From JAFEDN01 sp963818985 (GTDB lineage: Bacteria > Pseudomonadota > Gammaproteobacteria > Coxiellales > Coxiellaceae), in the NCBI GenBank assembly GCA_963818985.1, contig CAWFUJ010000004.1, forward strand, positions 212,724 to 276,723: 64,000 nt of DNA, given 5' to 3'. Of the stretch, positions 1-8,913 are shown piece after piece. The notes below the pieces were generated by a model. It saw only the letters and a program-made list of their open reading frames with translations, was not told the origin of the DNA and made no database searches. The translations under genes and the position numbers were made by a program. Each line of letters opens with the position of its first letter. The stretch's first letter is position 1.

Positions 1-1297
1 AGCCCAAACCTTTACTGAGACGCTGAGCCACCCCCATCACGGTATTAAATGTTTTTAAGTAAACTGCTATACCAATTGCCAAGGCTGACCAAGCCAGCAT
101 AATTATTTTTGGAGGCCAGACCCGACTAAGCATACCAATCGCTACAATTAATAAAATTATCCCCAATAATATTTCTATCGCCTTCATCCACGGACCAGGC
201 TTCGGTAATATCCTCCGACCGAACGCGCCGATGAGCAATAATGGCACGCCCATGCCAATTCCCACCACGAATAAAGCAAGGCCGCCTACAGCCCCATTAC
301 CAGAAGCACTGATATAACTCAAAATCGCCACCAATGCTGGGGTGGCGCACGGAGATAGGATTAAAGTAGAAAGACAACCCATGGCAGCGGCACCCCATAA
401 GCTACCCCGTCGTTGACGATCAGTTAAGCGTGCCATAGTGGCTCTTAACTTTTCTGGCAGATGGATATGGTAGAAACCAAATAACGAGAGAGCCATACCA
501 ATAAACACTAAGCTGTATAAAATTATTATCCATGGTTTTTGTAGATAAGCTTGAAGATTTTCTCCCAGTTTACCTAATAAAATTCCTACCACTGCATAGC
601 TTATTGCCATGCTGAGCACATAGGCCAACGAGATCACAAAAGCCCGCACATAACTCATACTATCTTTACCCAAGATCATGGCGGATAGAATGGGAATCAT
701 CGGCAATACACAAGGAGTTAAAGAAATTAACAAACCCAACCCAAAAAAGCCTATCCACATTCTCCAGTGACCCCACTCAGCAAACGGTCCTGTAGACTTG
801 GTAGGAATGCGGTCAATTGCATAGGATTCAATTTGTTTTGGCGTTGCCGCTAAGTTAATAGCGACAGTACGGGTTGTCGGCGGATAGCAATACCCTTTTT
901 CTGAACAACCTTGAAAATTTATTTGTAATTGAAATTTTGAATCAAATGCAGAAATCACAGGAATTTCAATACGGGTGATCCCTTTATAAGCCCAATATTT
1001 TCCTAAGATAGAATTAGATTTCTCCACCGCCGGAGGAAAGTTTGCCGGCCCTAACTGCACCTCGCCATGGCTGACTGTAAATTGAAATTTATCGCGATAT
1101 AAATAATAACCAGGTTGTATCTCCCACCGCACGATCACACTATGATTATTGGACGCCCATGCTTTGAATGGAAATGCCTGATCCACCAACAAGGGCGGTG
1201 GCGCTGGAGAATTTAATGGATCCGCTAATGCAACTATTACTATTAGCGTCAATAGAAACAACAGGTAAGCACTCCAACAAAATTTGTGCTTACCCAT
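1..1297 (-). CDS. dsbD: thiol:disulfide interchange protein DsbD (5' part, runs off window)
   Basis: DsbD passes electrons from cytoplasmic thioredoxin across the inner membrane to periplasmic disulfide isomerases and cytochrome c maturation proteins. I translated the minus strand from the ATG at 1297. A signal peptide (KFCWSAYLLFLLTLIVIVALA) is followed by the N-terminal periplasmic domain with its redox pair in the motif CSEKGYCYPP. The polytopic membrane domain follows, with the two conserved cysteine motifs TPCVLPMIP and SPCATPAL. The frame stays open to base 1, so the C-terminal thioredoxin-like domain lies outside the window. The start overlaps the stop of the upstream gene by 8 bases, implying co-transcription with the accessory cassette that ends at 1290. 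The family is firmly recognised; only the missing C-terminus leaves integrity open. Confidence 0.93.
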   Translation of the reverse strand, partial: MGKHKFCWSAYLLFLLTLIVIVALADPLNSPAPPPLLVDQAFPFKAWASNNHSVIVRWEIQPGYYLYRDKFQFTVSHGEVQLGPANFPPAVEKSNSILGKYWAYKGITRIEIPVISAFDSKFQLQINFQGCSEKGYCYPPTTRTVAINLAATPKQIESYAIDRIPTKSTGPFAEWGHWRMWIGFFGLGLLISLTPCVLPMIPILSAMILGKDSMSYVRAFVISLAYVLSMAISYAVVGILLGKLGENLQAYLQKPWIIILYSLVFIGMALSLFGFYHIHLPEKLRATMARLTDRQRRGSLWGAAAMGCLSTLILSPCATPALVAILSYISASGNGAVGGLALFVVGIGMGVPLLLIGAFGRRILPKPGPWMKAIEILLGIILLIVAIGMLSRVWPPKIIMLAWSALAIGIAVYLKTFNTVMGVAQRLSKGLG

Positions 1298-1886
1298 AAT
1301 GACTAGCTACTATTTCTGGCAAACCAATTCTGCCTAAATAATTACAGAAACGATGAGATAAATTTTCTCTAAATAAAGAGGTAATAGTCGCTATATAACT
1401 TTTATCGATAAATGAATAAAATATATCGGGAGGAATAGTATAATAGTGCTTAAAATCTATAATAGCTTCGGGTACACGAAATGGCCCGTGCTCTGGTAGC
1501 CAATGATATCGTCTTTCCGAATCATTGTTTTTTAGCTTTTCAAATTCATTTTTATGAAATGTCCGCATTTGCTGATTAGGAATATGTAATCCATTTTTAA
1601 AAATCTCAGCTTGATAAGCGGGACAGATCAAAATGGAAAGTAATGAATTGTTGTGTGTAGAATTTTCATTCTTCAATCGATTAAAATCTTGTTGTAAATC
1701 ACAATCTTGAGTGATAACCACTGCATACATTAAATCCATTTTATTTATTAATAATTCATCGTTTATTTGTTCAGCAGACAGCAATATTCTTAAATCTTTA
1801 TAAATATCTCCTTGATAAATTCTATCTCCATGATGTTGTATATAAGGACAATCAACTTTTTCTAAGAACGACATATTTTTCCACAA
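1290..1886 (-). CDS. uncharacterised 198-aa protein of a three-gene cassette
   Basis: I do not recognise a named family. The protein is soluble, without signal peptide or membrane segment. A striking core, AVVITQDCDLQQD (about residues 55-67), holds a QDCDL signature followed later by the basic stretch RRYHWLPEH. Similar 'SQDCDL' proteins exist as unnamed partners of TIGR04255 proteins in other bacteria as far as I recall; that link is from memory and unverified. The first codons overlap the end of the 65-aa gene by 35 bases, and the stop overlaps the start of dsbD. The internal ATG at residue 5 would shorten the overlap. Translation is therefore probably coupled through the whole set. Function unknown. 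Confidence 0.7.
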   Translation of the reverse strand: MWKNMSFLEKVDCPYIQHHGDRIYQGDIYKDLRILLSAEQINDELLINKMDLMYAVVITQDCDLQQDFNRLKNENSTHNNSLLSILICPAYQAEIFKNGLHIPNQQMRTFHKNEFEKLKNNDSERRYHWLPEHGPFRVPEAIIDFKHYYTIPPDIFYSFIDKSYIATITSLFRENLSHRFCNYLGRIGLPEIVASHYG

Positions 1887-2049
1887 TCATTTTGGATTCC
1901 GATTTTTGATAAGCTTCGCTATGATTATCAAAGTTATCGTAGCGTGAGATATCTTTTTGGTTTTCAATAGCGGTATTTGGCGTAGAAAAATACTCTCTTT
2001 TTTCTACCGACGTTTCTTGTTCAATTTTTGATGAAAAAGTTTTTTTCAT
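1852..2049 (-). CDS. small 65-aa linker protein of the cassette
   Basis: A very charged, Ser/Glu/Lys-rich short protein with no signal peptide or membrane segment. Its ATG overlaps the stop of the 241-aa gene by four bases (ATGA type), and its end overlaps the 198-aa gene by 35 bases, so it is wedged between two larger genes in a different frame. The middle (residues 15-50) looks disordered. The start overlap is the main evidence that it is a real gene rather than a chance frame. It could be an adaptor or antitoxin-like partner of its neighbours, but nothing in the sequence shows that. Confidence 0.5.
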   Translation of the reverse strand: MKKTFSSKIEQETSVEKREYFSTPNTAIENQKDISRYDNFDNHSEAYQKSESKMIVEKYVVLRKS

Positions 2050-2771
2050 GATAACAACTCCATTTTTTCTCTTAAAGAATTTCCAATACTATTCTCAAAT
2101 AATTTTTCAGCGATTTTATTTAATTTTTGTGCTGAACTTAAAATATCTTCTTCAGGAAGAGCCTTCGGTATAAAACAATCATAATCCAAAATTATTGCCG
2201 GAGTTAAAATTGGATTGGGATAACTTTTATTATATAAACCATAATTGAATATTGTAATAACATCGTCTTTTATGAAATGTAACTGATGCATAGAACGAGC
2301 GACTCGCATATTTTCTATGATTCCAGCTTTCAAGGCTTGCGATAGCTCTGAACTTAAATATCCTTCCCAATGAAAAGGATCGGGCAAAGGAATTTCAATT
2401 TCATTAATATATCTTAAACCCAGCCTTGTAAATTCCCTAATCAAATAATTCTTTTGAAAAATTTGCAATACAACCTGTACATTAGCATAAAATGAATCAA
2501 AATGCTCATATTGAAAGTGCTTATACTCAAAAACAAGCGCGTTTGACATCAAGGTAATGTATCTTTTCCCATCCTTCTCATTTTTATATTCCCATACGGA
2601 AATTTCATTTTGAGATTGAGTTTTCAATTTTCGAAAGTCAAGAAAGGGGTATTGATCTTGAATATCATTAGAAAATTTTATCTCTCGAGTTGGATTTGCA
2701 CTTAATTCACTTATATTTGCAAAATCCAACCGCAAGATTACGTTAGCAAGGAAATTTTTTTTATAATACAT
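2046..2771 (-). CDS. TIGR04255-like family protein
   Basis: The 241-aa protein looks like a member of the sporadically distributed TIGR04255 family. It has a beta-rich N-terminal part, a central segment ending in RLGLRYINEIEIP (about residues 115-127), and a helical C-terminus. The family has no assigned biochemical role that I know of, and its patchy distribution fits accessory or defence-like islands. It is the first gene of the cassette. A TATACT box at 2805-2810 (minus) lies at a sensible distance upstream, and the start has a purine-rich leader (AAGAAGTGG). The gene is divergent from the glycosyltransferase at 2854. Family assignment is by recognised motif only, without a profile search. 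Confidence 0.65.
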   Translation of the reverse strand: MYYKKNFLANVILRLDFANISELSANPTREIKFSNDIQDQYPFLDFRKLKTQSQNEISVWEYKNEKDGKRYITLMSNALVFEYKHFQYEHFDSFYANVQVVLQIFQKNYLIREFTRLGLRYINEIEIPLPDPFHWEGYLSSELSQALKAGIIENMRVARSMHQLHFIKDDVITIFNYGLYNKSYPNPILTPAIILDYDCFIPKALPEEDILSSAQKLNKIAEKLFENSIGNSLREKMELLS

Positions 2772-2804
2772 GTACCACTTCTTTTACTATGTGTGACTAA
2801 TGCT

Positions 2805-2846
2805 AGTATAGCAATAAAATTATTTTTATTAAATATTTGATATAAT
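2805..2846. promoter_or_regulatory. divergent promoter region between cassette and GT39 gene
   Basis: A minus-strand TATACT hexamer (2805-2810) and a plus-strand perfect TATAAT (2841-2846) lie back to back in an AT-rich gap. The plus-strand box ends only 7 bases before the ATG at 2854, so transcription from it would give an almost leaderless mRNA. No clear -35 hexamer was found for either. Prediction only. Confidence 0.35.
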
Positions 2847-2853
2847 CCCAAAC

Positions 2854-4518
2854 ATGCAGAATATCAGATCGTATCTACTTCTCTCTTTATTGTGTTTTTT
2901 TTTATATATACCTGGATTATCGCAAATTCCAATCTTGGATCGCGATGAACCGCATTTTGCTCAGGCTAGCCGTCAAATGATAGAAAGTGGCAATTATTGG
3001 CAAATTAATTTTCAACATCAACCTCGCCATCTTAAGCCTCCCGGCATTTATTGGTTACAATCAGGAACAGTTAACTTATTTAGTACTCCTGAATCAACTA
3101 ACCCTTGGCCTTACCGTTTACCCTCCGTGTTAGGGGCTTTGCTGGCGGTATTACTCACTTTTACCTTTGCGCGCCGGGTCAGTCATGAAAAAACTGCTTT
3201 GCTGGCGGCCATCTTACTCGCTTGTAGTTTGTTACTCATCATTGAAGCCCATCTTGCCCTCACGGATGCTGTCCTCTTGGCAACCATGGTCGCTATGCAA
3301 TATGCTTTAAGCCAAATTTATTGCAGCCAAGTTTATAACGGCCAACCTGTGACATGGGTCTGGCCTTTTTGTTTTTGGGTCGCGATGGCGGCAGGCGTGC
3401 TTATCAAAGGCATCACTCCCATAGTCGCCGGATTGACTATATTAGGACTTTTAGCCTTCGATAGGCGCGCCGCTTGGTTGAAAGGATTACGATTCAGTTG
3501 GGGGCTGCCGTTATTATTGTTATTAAGTTTGAGCTGGTTAATCCCTTTCAGCCTAGCCTCTGGACATAATTTTTTATGGGATATGATTCGCGGCGATTTG
3601 CTACCTAAACTAGCGGGTAATCAACAGTCTCATGGAATGTCGTTTGGATATTTTACGCTGATTTTGACGGCAGCATTTTGGCCTGGCTCTTTGTTTATCG
3701 TCCCCGCCGGCCTATGGGCTTGGCGCCACCGCCAACAGCCGATTGTGCGTTTTTTAATAGCGTGGATTTTGTCAAATTGGATTTTTTTTGAAATAGTCCA
3801 CACTAAATTACCTGAATATGTATTGCCCGTCTATCCTGCCATTGTTATGTTGGTCGCCATGGCATTAACTAATACCGAGCCGCTGCCAAAATCAAAATGG
3901 GTTTGGCTGGTGATTATTGTGCAACAAATATTATGGGTTATTTGCAGTTTAGCCTTCATTGCGGGCCTCATTTACCTGGGAGGCTGGGGGTGGTTAGCAG
4001 CTGTATTGATTATGATCGCCAGTATGTATTTACTTTTTATTTTTTACCACCCGACTCTGCATGGCTTGGCCAGCATAGGGGTCGTACTTGCCGTGATCGC
4101 TTTTATTCCCATTTGGCAAATTTCTTTACCCAATTTAAGTAATTTTTGGTTAAGTACTAAAGTGGCAGCACTGACCAAAACGGTACCCGATGCTATTACT
4201 GCAACCAATCCTCTGTTAGTGACGGCCTATCAAGAACCTAGTTTAGTATTTTTATTGGGGACAGATCGAGTGGTCATGTCTTCTTTAACCGACGCTATCA
4301 TTCAAGCCAAGCAATCAGGCAATCTATTATTAGTATCCCAGAGACAGTTAGTTGAGTTAGGCAAACTTAGTCATTTAAATCACTTTACTTGGCAATCCCT
4401 AGGCACGACAGATGGAGTTCAATATAATAAAACTGGAAAAAATTTGAGGTTGTACTTAATTCAAATCAATCCCCTCTCCCGGAAGGGAGAGAGGAAAACA
4501 CGAGGAGATGTGTTTTGA
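2854..4518 (+). CDS. GT39 / ArnT-like membrane glycosyltransferase
   Basis: A 554-aa polytopic protein of the GT39/PMT-like superfamily, which uses polyprenyl-phosphate sugars to glycosylate lipid A or other acceptors on the periplasmic face. The first transmembrane helix is followed by the catalytic loop DRDEPHFAQASRQM (about residues 29-42), with the acidic DE pair and the family's H-x-K-P-P region (RHLKPPGIYWL, about 58-68). About ten further hydrophobic segments follow. The length matches ArnT (about 550 aa), but the substrate cannot be read from sequence. The stop overlaps the TTG start of the PAP2 gene, so the two are translationally coupled. The last ~18 codons are supplied by a type C palindrome (4471-4494), so the native C-terminus was probably replaced. 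Confidence 0.82.
   Translation: MQNIRSYLLLSLLCFFLYIPGLSQIPILDRDEPHFAQASRQMIESGNYWQINFQHQPRHLKPPGIYWLQSGTVNLFSTPESTNPWPYRLPSVLGALLAVLLTFTFARRVSHEKTALLAAILLACSLLLIIEAHLALTDAVLLATMVAMQYALSQIYCSQVYNGQPVTWVWPFCFWVAMAAGVLIKGITPIVAGLTILGLLAFDRRAAWLKGLRFSWGLPLLLLLSLSWLIPFSLASGHNFLWDMIRGDLLPKLAGNQQSHGMSFGYFTLILTAAFWPGSLFIVPAGLWAWRHRQQPIVRFLIAWILSNWIFFEIVHTKLPEYVLPVYPAIVMLVAMALTNTEPLPKSKWVWLVIIVQQILWVICSLAFIAGLIYLGGWGWLAAVLIMIASMYLLFIFYHPTLHGLASIGVVLAVIAFIPIWQISLPNLSNFWLSTKVAALTKTVPDAITATNPLLVTAYQEPSLVFLLGTDRVVMSSLTDAIIQAKQSGNLLLVSQRQLVELGKLSHLNHFTWQSLGTTDGVQYNKTGKNLRLYLIQINPLSRKGERKTRGDVF
4471..4494. repeat. type C dispersed palindrome inside the 3' end of the GT39 gene
   Basis: An inverted repeat built from CCCTCTCCC and GGGAGAG arms, one of several near-identical copies (others near 8361, 11544, 14275, 22628, 23906, 26357, 34990 and 63781). 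This copy lies inside the reading frame and encodes the residues NPLSRKGERK. Confidence 0.75.
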
Positions 4519-5150
4519 ACGTGTTGAGAAATCCGATATTTGCTTTTGTCTTGCTTGGACTTGCTGTGGTGAGTTATTTTTTTCTCGATTTAAATCTTAG
4601 CATTTATCAACATGATATTCTCATCCACGCGCATCCCCAGTTAATCCAAGTTTTTTCTAAAATCACTTTATTGGGAGTCGGCACACCTTATCTTGTCGCA
4701 ACCGCTTTAATTTTTTTATGGGCTTTTTTTCTAAAAAAAAATAAGGGCTTAGCCTGGATGGCGCTTTATGTATTGATGGCAATACTTGTTTCGGGTGTGA
4801 TTTGTGATGTGATTAAAATGATCGCAGGCAGAGCACGTCCAACTATGTTTTTCTCTGATCAATTATATGGATTTTATTTTTGGCAGCTACAAAACCGCAT
4901 GCTTTCATTTCCATCGGGTCATGCTACGACCATAGCGGCTGTAGCAACCGCTTGCAGTTTATTATTTCCGCGTTGGCGATGGGTTTTCTTTATTTTAGTT
5001 ATTTTTGTCGCTATGAGTCGGGTAATTGTTGGCGCGCATTATTTAAGCGATGTGATGGTGGGTTCTTATTTAGGATTTATTATTGCTTATTGGCTATACG
5101 TTTATTTTGCTAAAAAAATGCCAAAAATTCATACGTCCCCCTCACCCTAA
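4515..5150 (+). CDS. PAP2-family membrane phosphatase (LpxE/PgpB-like)
   Basis: A 211-aa membrane phosphatase carrying the complete three-part PAP2 signature: KMIAGRARP (about residues 97-105), PSGHATT (about 132-138) and SRVIVGAHYLSD (about 167-178). These form the catalytic Arg/His/Asp site for dephosphorylating lipid phosphates such as lipid A 1-phosphate, undecaprenyl pyrophosphate or phosphatidylglycerol phosphate. Five or six hydrophobic helices are visible. The start is TTG overlapping the TGA of the upstream glycosyltransferase, with GGAG seven bases away. Pairing with a GT39 enzyme suggests a two-step envelope lipid modification. The exact substrate is not determinable. Confidence 0.85.
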   Translation: MNVLRNPIFAFVLLGLAVVSYFFLDLNLSIYQHDILIHAHPQLIQVFSKITLLGVGTPYLVATALIFLWAFFLKKNKGLAWMALYVLMAILVSGVICDVIKMIAGRARPTMFFSDQLYGFYFWQLQNRMLSFPSGHATTIAAVATACSLLFPRWRWVFFILVIFVAMSRVIVGAHYLSDVMVGSYLGFIIAYWLYVYFAKKMPKIHTSPSP

Positions 5151-5159
5151 CCTGCTGCA

Positions 5160-5513
5160 TTATTTTTTTGATGGCTCATCTATATCTAAATGGAATTTAT
5201 GTAAAAAACGCTGCACGGCTGGAGCTATAATTGTACCCATGATAAGGATAAAACTTAAACCACTAAAAAGTGCATATACGCCCGCAAATATTTTCCCCCC
5301 TTTGGTAGTTAATGGTCCGAATGGTCCCATGCCCGATAAAATCATCGAGGCATTAGCAAAGGAGTCAATCCAAGACATTTTTTCAAAATGATGATATCCA
5401 CTCATTCCAATAAATAGCGCACCCATAATCATACTTAAACCAATTGAGGCACTGAGTAATAAACGCTTTAGAAATTTATGGAACGGTAACAATTTACGAT
5501 GAGATTCTTGCAT
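5160..5513 (-). CDS. small membrane protein with pore-loop-like segment
   Basis: A 117-aa protein when started at the ATG at 5513, chosen because AGCAGG precedes it; a frame extending to 5567 lacks such a site. Two hydrophobic helices (LLLSASIGLSMIMGALFIG and VYALFSGLSFILIMGTIIAP) flank a re-entrant-looking loop, FANASMILSGMGPFGPLTTKGGK. The arrangement resembles the two-helix pore module of potassium channels, but the TxGYG selectivity filter is replaced by SGMGPFG. I recall such proteins as conserved uncharacterised membrane proteins. It is convergent with the PAP2 gene, with only nine bases between stops. Confidence 0.72.
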   Translation of the reverse strand: MQESHRKLLPFHKFLKRLLLSASIGLSMIMGALFIGMSGYHHFEKMSWIDSFANASMILSGMGPFGPLTTKGGKIFAGVYALFSGLSFILIMGTIIAPAVQRFLHKFHLDIDEPSKK

Positions 5514-5588
5514 AATTACCTGCTGGAAAACTATAAAAAAATGATAACCGTCACGTAATGGCGTCAACTTAAGCTAAAACCCAATGCC

Positions 5589-5627
5589 GTCATCCCCCGC
5601 GCGCAAGCCTGTCATCCGCGGGATGAC
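5589..5627. repeat. type A dispersed palindrome (GTCATCC...GGATGAC)
   Basis: A palindromic unit with GTCATCC and GGATGAC arms around a GC-rich core. It lies between the small membrane gene and the acnA pseudogene. The same core recurs at 10642, 17760, 25819, inside 34230-34444, and at 62239. Confidence 0.75.
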
Positions 5628-5634
5628 GAACTTG

Positions 5635-8305
5635 TTAAGATTTTTTCAACATTTGACGCAAAACGTAATGTAAAATTCCACCATGCCGGTAATAAGATGC
5701 TTCATCTTGGGTATCAATTCGGCTTCTTAATTTAGCATGCTCGATGTTACCGCCAGGGCGGATGATTTGCATGCTCAGAGTCATCCCCGGCTCAATACAA
5801 CTACTTAAGCCGTCGATGTTAATTTGCTCTTCTCCCGTCAGTTTTAAAGTTTTTCTGTTATGGCCTTCAGTAAACTCCAACGGCAATACCCCCATCCCAA
5901 TCAGATTGGAACGGTGAATTCGCTCAAAACTTTCGGCAACAACCGCTTTAACTCCCAATAGCAAGGTTCCTTTCGCCGCCCAGTCGCGCGAAGAACCCGT
6001 ACCATATTCTCTGCCCAGCAATAATCACTAAGGGAAGCTCTCTTGCTGATACTGCATGGCTGCATCATAAATAGACAGACGTTCTCTAGCCGGAAAATGC
6101 AAAGTAAATCCACCCTCCACTCCTGGCACCATTTCATTGCGAATACGAATATTGGCAAACGTCCCGCGCATCATCACTTCATGATTGCCTCGCCGCGCTC
6201 CATATGAATTAAAATCTTTAATAGCACGCCATGGATTGCAGATATTTTCCAGCTGGACTGTCGGCTTTAATAGAACCCGCAGGGGAAATATGATCCGTCG
6301 TTACACTGTCCCCCAACAACGCTAAAATACGTGCGTTTTTAATATCTCGGATAGGAGGAGGTTCGGCGGTCATATTGGCAAAAAACGGTGGATGCTGAAC
6401 ATACGTTGAATCGTTTCGCCATTCGTAAGTCATACTCGCGGTGATCGGAATGTTTTTCCATTGTTCATCACCATTAAACACTTCTGAATATTCTTTGGAA
6501 ACATGCTTTGATTAACTTCCTGCAGCGCAGCGGTTATTTCTGCTCGTGTCGGCCATAAATCTTTTAAATAAATGGATTACCATCCAAATCCTGCCCTATC
6601 GGTTCGGTACTTAAATCGATTTTAGTCGTGCCTGTTAAAGCATAAATGACGACTAAGGGCGGCGACCCTAACCAATTAACTTTAGTCAAAGGATGGATCC
6701 GGCCCTCAAAATTACGATTACCTGATAGCACCGCCCCCACCAGCAATTCTTGATTTTGAATGAGCTGAGTGACATTTTCCGGTAAAGGCCCTGAATTGCC
6801 AATGCAAGTCGTGCAACCATAACCCACCAAATAAAATCCCAATTGTTCCAAATACGTTTAACAAATCAGTTTTAATTAAGTAATCGGTCACTACTTTTGA
6901 ACCTGGTGCAAGAGAAGCTTTTACCCATGGTTTTGCCTTTAAGCCTCTTTCAACCGCTTTTTTTGCAACTAAACCTGCAGCCAGCATCACCTATGGATTT
7001 GAGGTATTGGTGCAACTGGTAATTGCGGCAATAACCACATCGCCATGGCCCATGTCATACCCTTCCATATTCTGAAAACGTTGATCCATTTCTGCGCGTT
7101 TTCCAGCTTGCTCAATGGCTTGTTCGGTGGTTTTGCGCAATTCGCTTAAACTCACTCGATCTTGCGGACGTTTTGGACCGGCTAAACTCGGCTCCACAGT
7201 ATTTAAATTTAAGAATAAAGTCTCGGTAAGAACGTAGGTTCGGGGCTGTTCTCATCATGCCACATGCCTTGCGCCTGAGCATAGGATTCGACCAATGCAA
7301 TGGTTTGCGGATCGCGATTAGTCAGCTGCAAATATTTAATGGTTTCCTCATCAATAGGGAAATAATCCACAAGTTGCGCCATATTCAGGAGCCATATTGC
7401 CAATGGTGGCCCGATCGGCTACCGATAAATCCCCTAAGCCCGGTCCATAAAACTCCACAAATTTGCCCACCACCCCTTTGGCGCGCAACATTTGAGTCAC
7501 CGTTAATACCAAATCAGTGGCGGTCATCACCTTATGGTAAGTTGACCTTCTAAACGAAACCCAACCACCTCCGGGATTAACATAGATATCGGTTGACCCA
7601 GCATAGCGGCCTCTGCCTCAATGCCGCCCACGCCCCATCCTAATACCCCAAGTCCATTGATCATGGTAGTGTGGCTATCGGTGCCCACCAATGTATCAGG
7701 GAAAGCGGTTGCCCATTTTGGTCTTGCTGTGACCATATTCCTTGCCCTAAATATTCTAAATTAACTTGATGACAAATTCCGGTGCCGGGGGGAACTAACC
7801 GAAAATTACTAAAAACCTTTTGCCCCCATTTTAGAAATTGATAGCGCTCATGATTTCGCTCAATTTCAATTTGGACATTGCCCTCATAAGCATGGGAATT
7901 ACCGAACTCATCCACCTGGACTGAATGATCGATAATTAAATCGACTGGACACAAGGGATTAATTTTTTCTGGATTGCCATCCATATGAGCCATGGCAGTC
8001 CGCATGGCGGCTAGATCCACGACAGCCGGCACCCCGGTAAAATCTTGCATTAAAACCCTTGCTGGATGGTAAGCAATTTCATGATCTGAACGTTGCCTCT
8101 TAAGCCAATTCACGACAGCTTTTATATCAAGATCGGTAACTTTTTTTCCATCTTCATGACGTAGAAGATTTTCCAATAGTATTTTTAAAGAAAAAGGTAA
8201 ATGATCAATTGGTCCTAACTGCTTAGCGGCTTCAGGCAAACTATAGTAAAAATATTTCTGACCGTTGACAGTCAATTCACGACGCGACTGGAAACTATCT
8301 AGCAT
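5635..8305 (-). pseudogene. acnA: aconitate hydratase A (acnA), multiply frameshifted
   Basis: Conceptual translation across frames gives an almost full-length aconitase A (about 890 codons), which would interconvert citrate and isocitrate in the TCA cycle. Recognisable blocks include TDSHTTMINGLGVLGWGVGG, ITSCTNTSNP, GCTTCIGNSGPLP, GDSVTTDHISPAGSI and GREYGTGSSRDWAAKG, with the Fe-S cysteines still present. The frame breaks at least eight times. Single-base shifts occur near 7740, 7540, 7375, 7225, 6855, 6580, 6510, 6240 and 6050. There is also an in-frame nonsense codon at 6991-6993, where the family has Tyr. It is thus a young pseudogene: protein-level similarity is intact while the frame is lost. 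Flanked by repeats on both sides. Confidence 0.93.
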
Positions 8306-8360
8306 AAAAATGACTCCGAGATTTTAACAAGTTATACGAGCCAGCATGTACCTTCGATAT

Positions 8361-8389
8361 CCCCCTCTCCCACCAGGGAGAGGGAGAGG
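8361..8389. repeat. type C dispersed palindrome
   Basis: CCCCCTCTCCC / GGGAGAGGG inverted repeat in the divergent gap between acnA and groES. A second small hairpin with a TTCG loop (GATTAAATG arms) lies at 8411-8432. Confidence 0.65.
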
Positions 8390-8470
8390 AATAGTAAACT
8401 ACGTACCCAGGATTAAATGTTCGCATTTAATCATAGTCTAGTATAATCGTCATTCTTTTCTTGATAAGCC

Positions 8471-8498
8471 CTTGAATTTTGAAAAGCAGTCCTTATAT
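8471..8498 (+). promoter_or_regulatory. sigma-32-like heat-shock promoter of groESL
   Basis: CTTGAA at 8471-8476 and CCTTATAT at 8491-8498 are separated by 14 bases, close to the sigma-32 consensus CTTGAA-N11-15-CCCCATNT. The transcript would start about 65-70 bases before groES. Position, spacing and gene identity all agree; not experimentally shown. Confidence 0.65.
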
Positions 8499-8571
8499 GT
8501 GAGGTATAGGCGTTGGTGGGCATAGCAAGCCACCAGCAAAGCATAAGTAACTTAAACAGATGGAGAAAACT

Positions 8572-8886
8572 ATGGCAGCATTGGCTGAAAGAGTTAATTT
8601 AAAAATTAAACCCTTAGGTGATCGTGCACTAGTCGAAAGACTTGAAGCAGACCTAAAATCCCCCGGTGGAATTGTCATTCCTGGCAGCGCTAAAGAAAAA
8701 CCTCAAGAAGGAATTGTTCGCGCGGTAGGCCCTGGTGGTAAAGATAAAAATGGCGTCGTGACTCCATTAGCGGTAAAGGTCGGCGACAAAATTATCTTCG
8801 GCAAATACTCTGGCAGCGAAATCAAAATCGAAGGCAAAGAGTATGTGGTGGTACGTGAAGACGACATCATTGGAATCATTGAATAA
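8572..8886 (+). CDS. groES: co-chaperonin GroES
   Basis: GroES forms the heptameric lid of the GroEL folding chamber. The 104-aa protein has the expected architecture: an N-terminal strand (KIKPLGDRALVERL), the mobile loop with GGIVIPGSAKEKP, and the closing strand VVREDDIIGIIE. The start was placed at the ATG at 8572 because GGAG sits six bases upstream; an upstream ATG at 8560 overlaps that Shine-Dalgarno and would add four atypical residues. It is 27 bases upstream of groEL, behind a heat-shock-like promoter. Confidence 0.97.
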   Translation: MAALAERVNLKIKPLGDRALVERLEADLKSPGGIVIPGSAKEKPQEGIVRAVGPGGKDKNGVVTPLAVKVGDKIIFGKYSGSEIKIEGKEYVVVREDDIIGIIE

Positions 8887-8913
8887 ACAACTTTTTTAAA
8901 ATGAGGTAAACAA

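Noticed and set aside
5635..8305. Aconitase as a sequencing-error artefact
   Set aside because: Nearby genes of equal length (groEL, tktA, the 15.6-kb gene) have no errors, many shifts are outside homopolymers, and there is a nonsense substitution; a real pseudogene is more likely, although resequencing is the proof.
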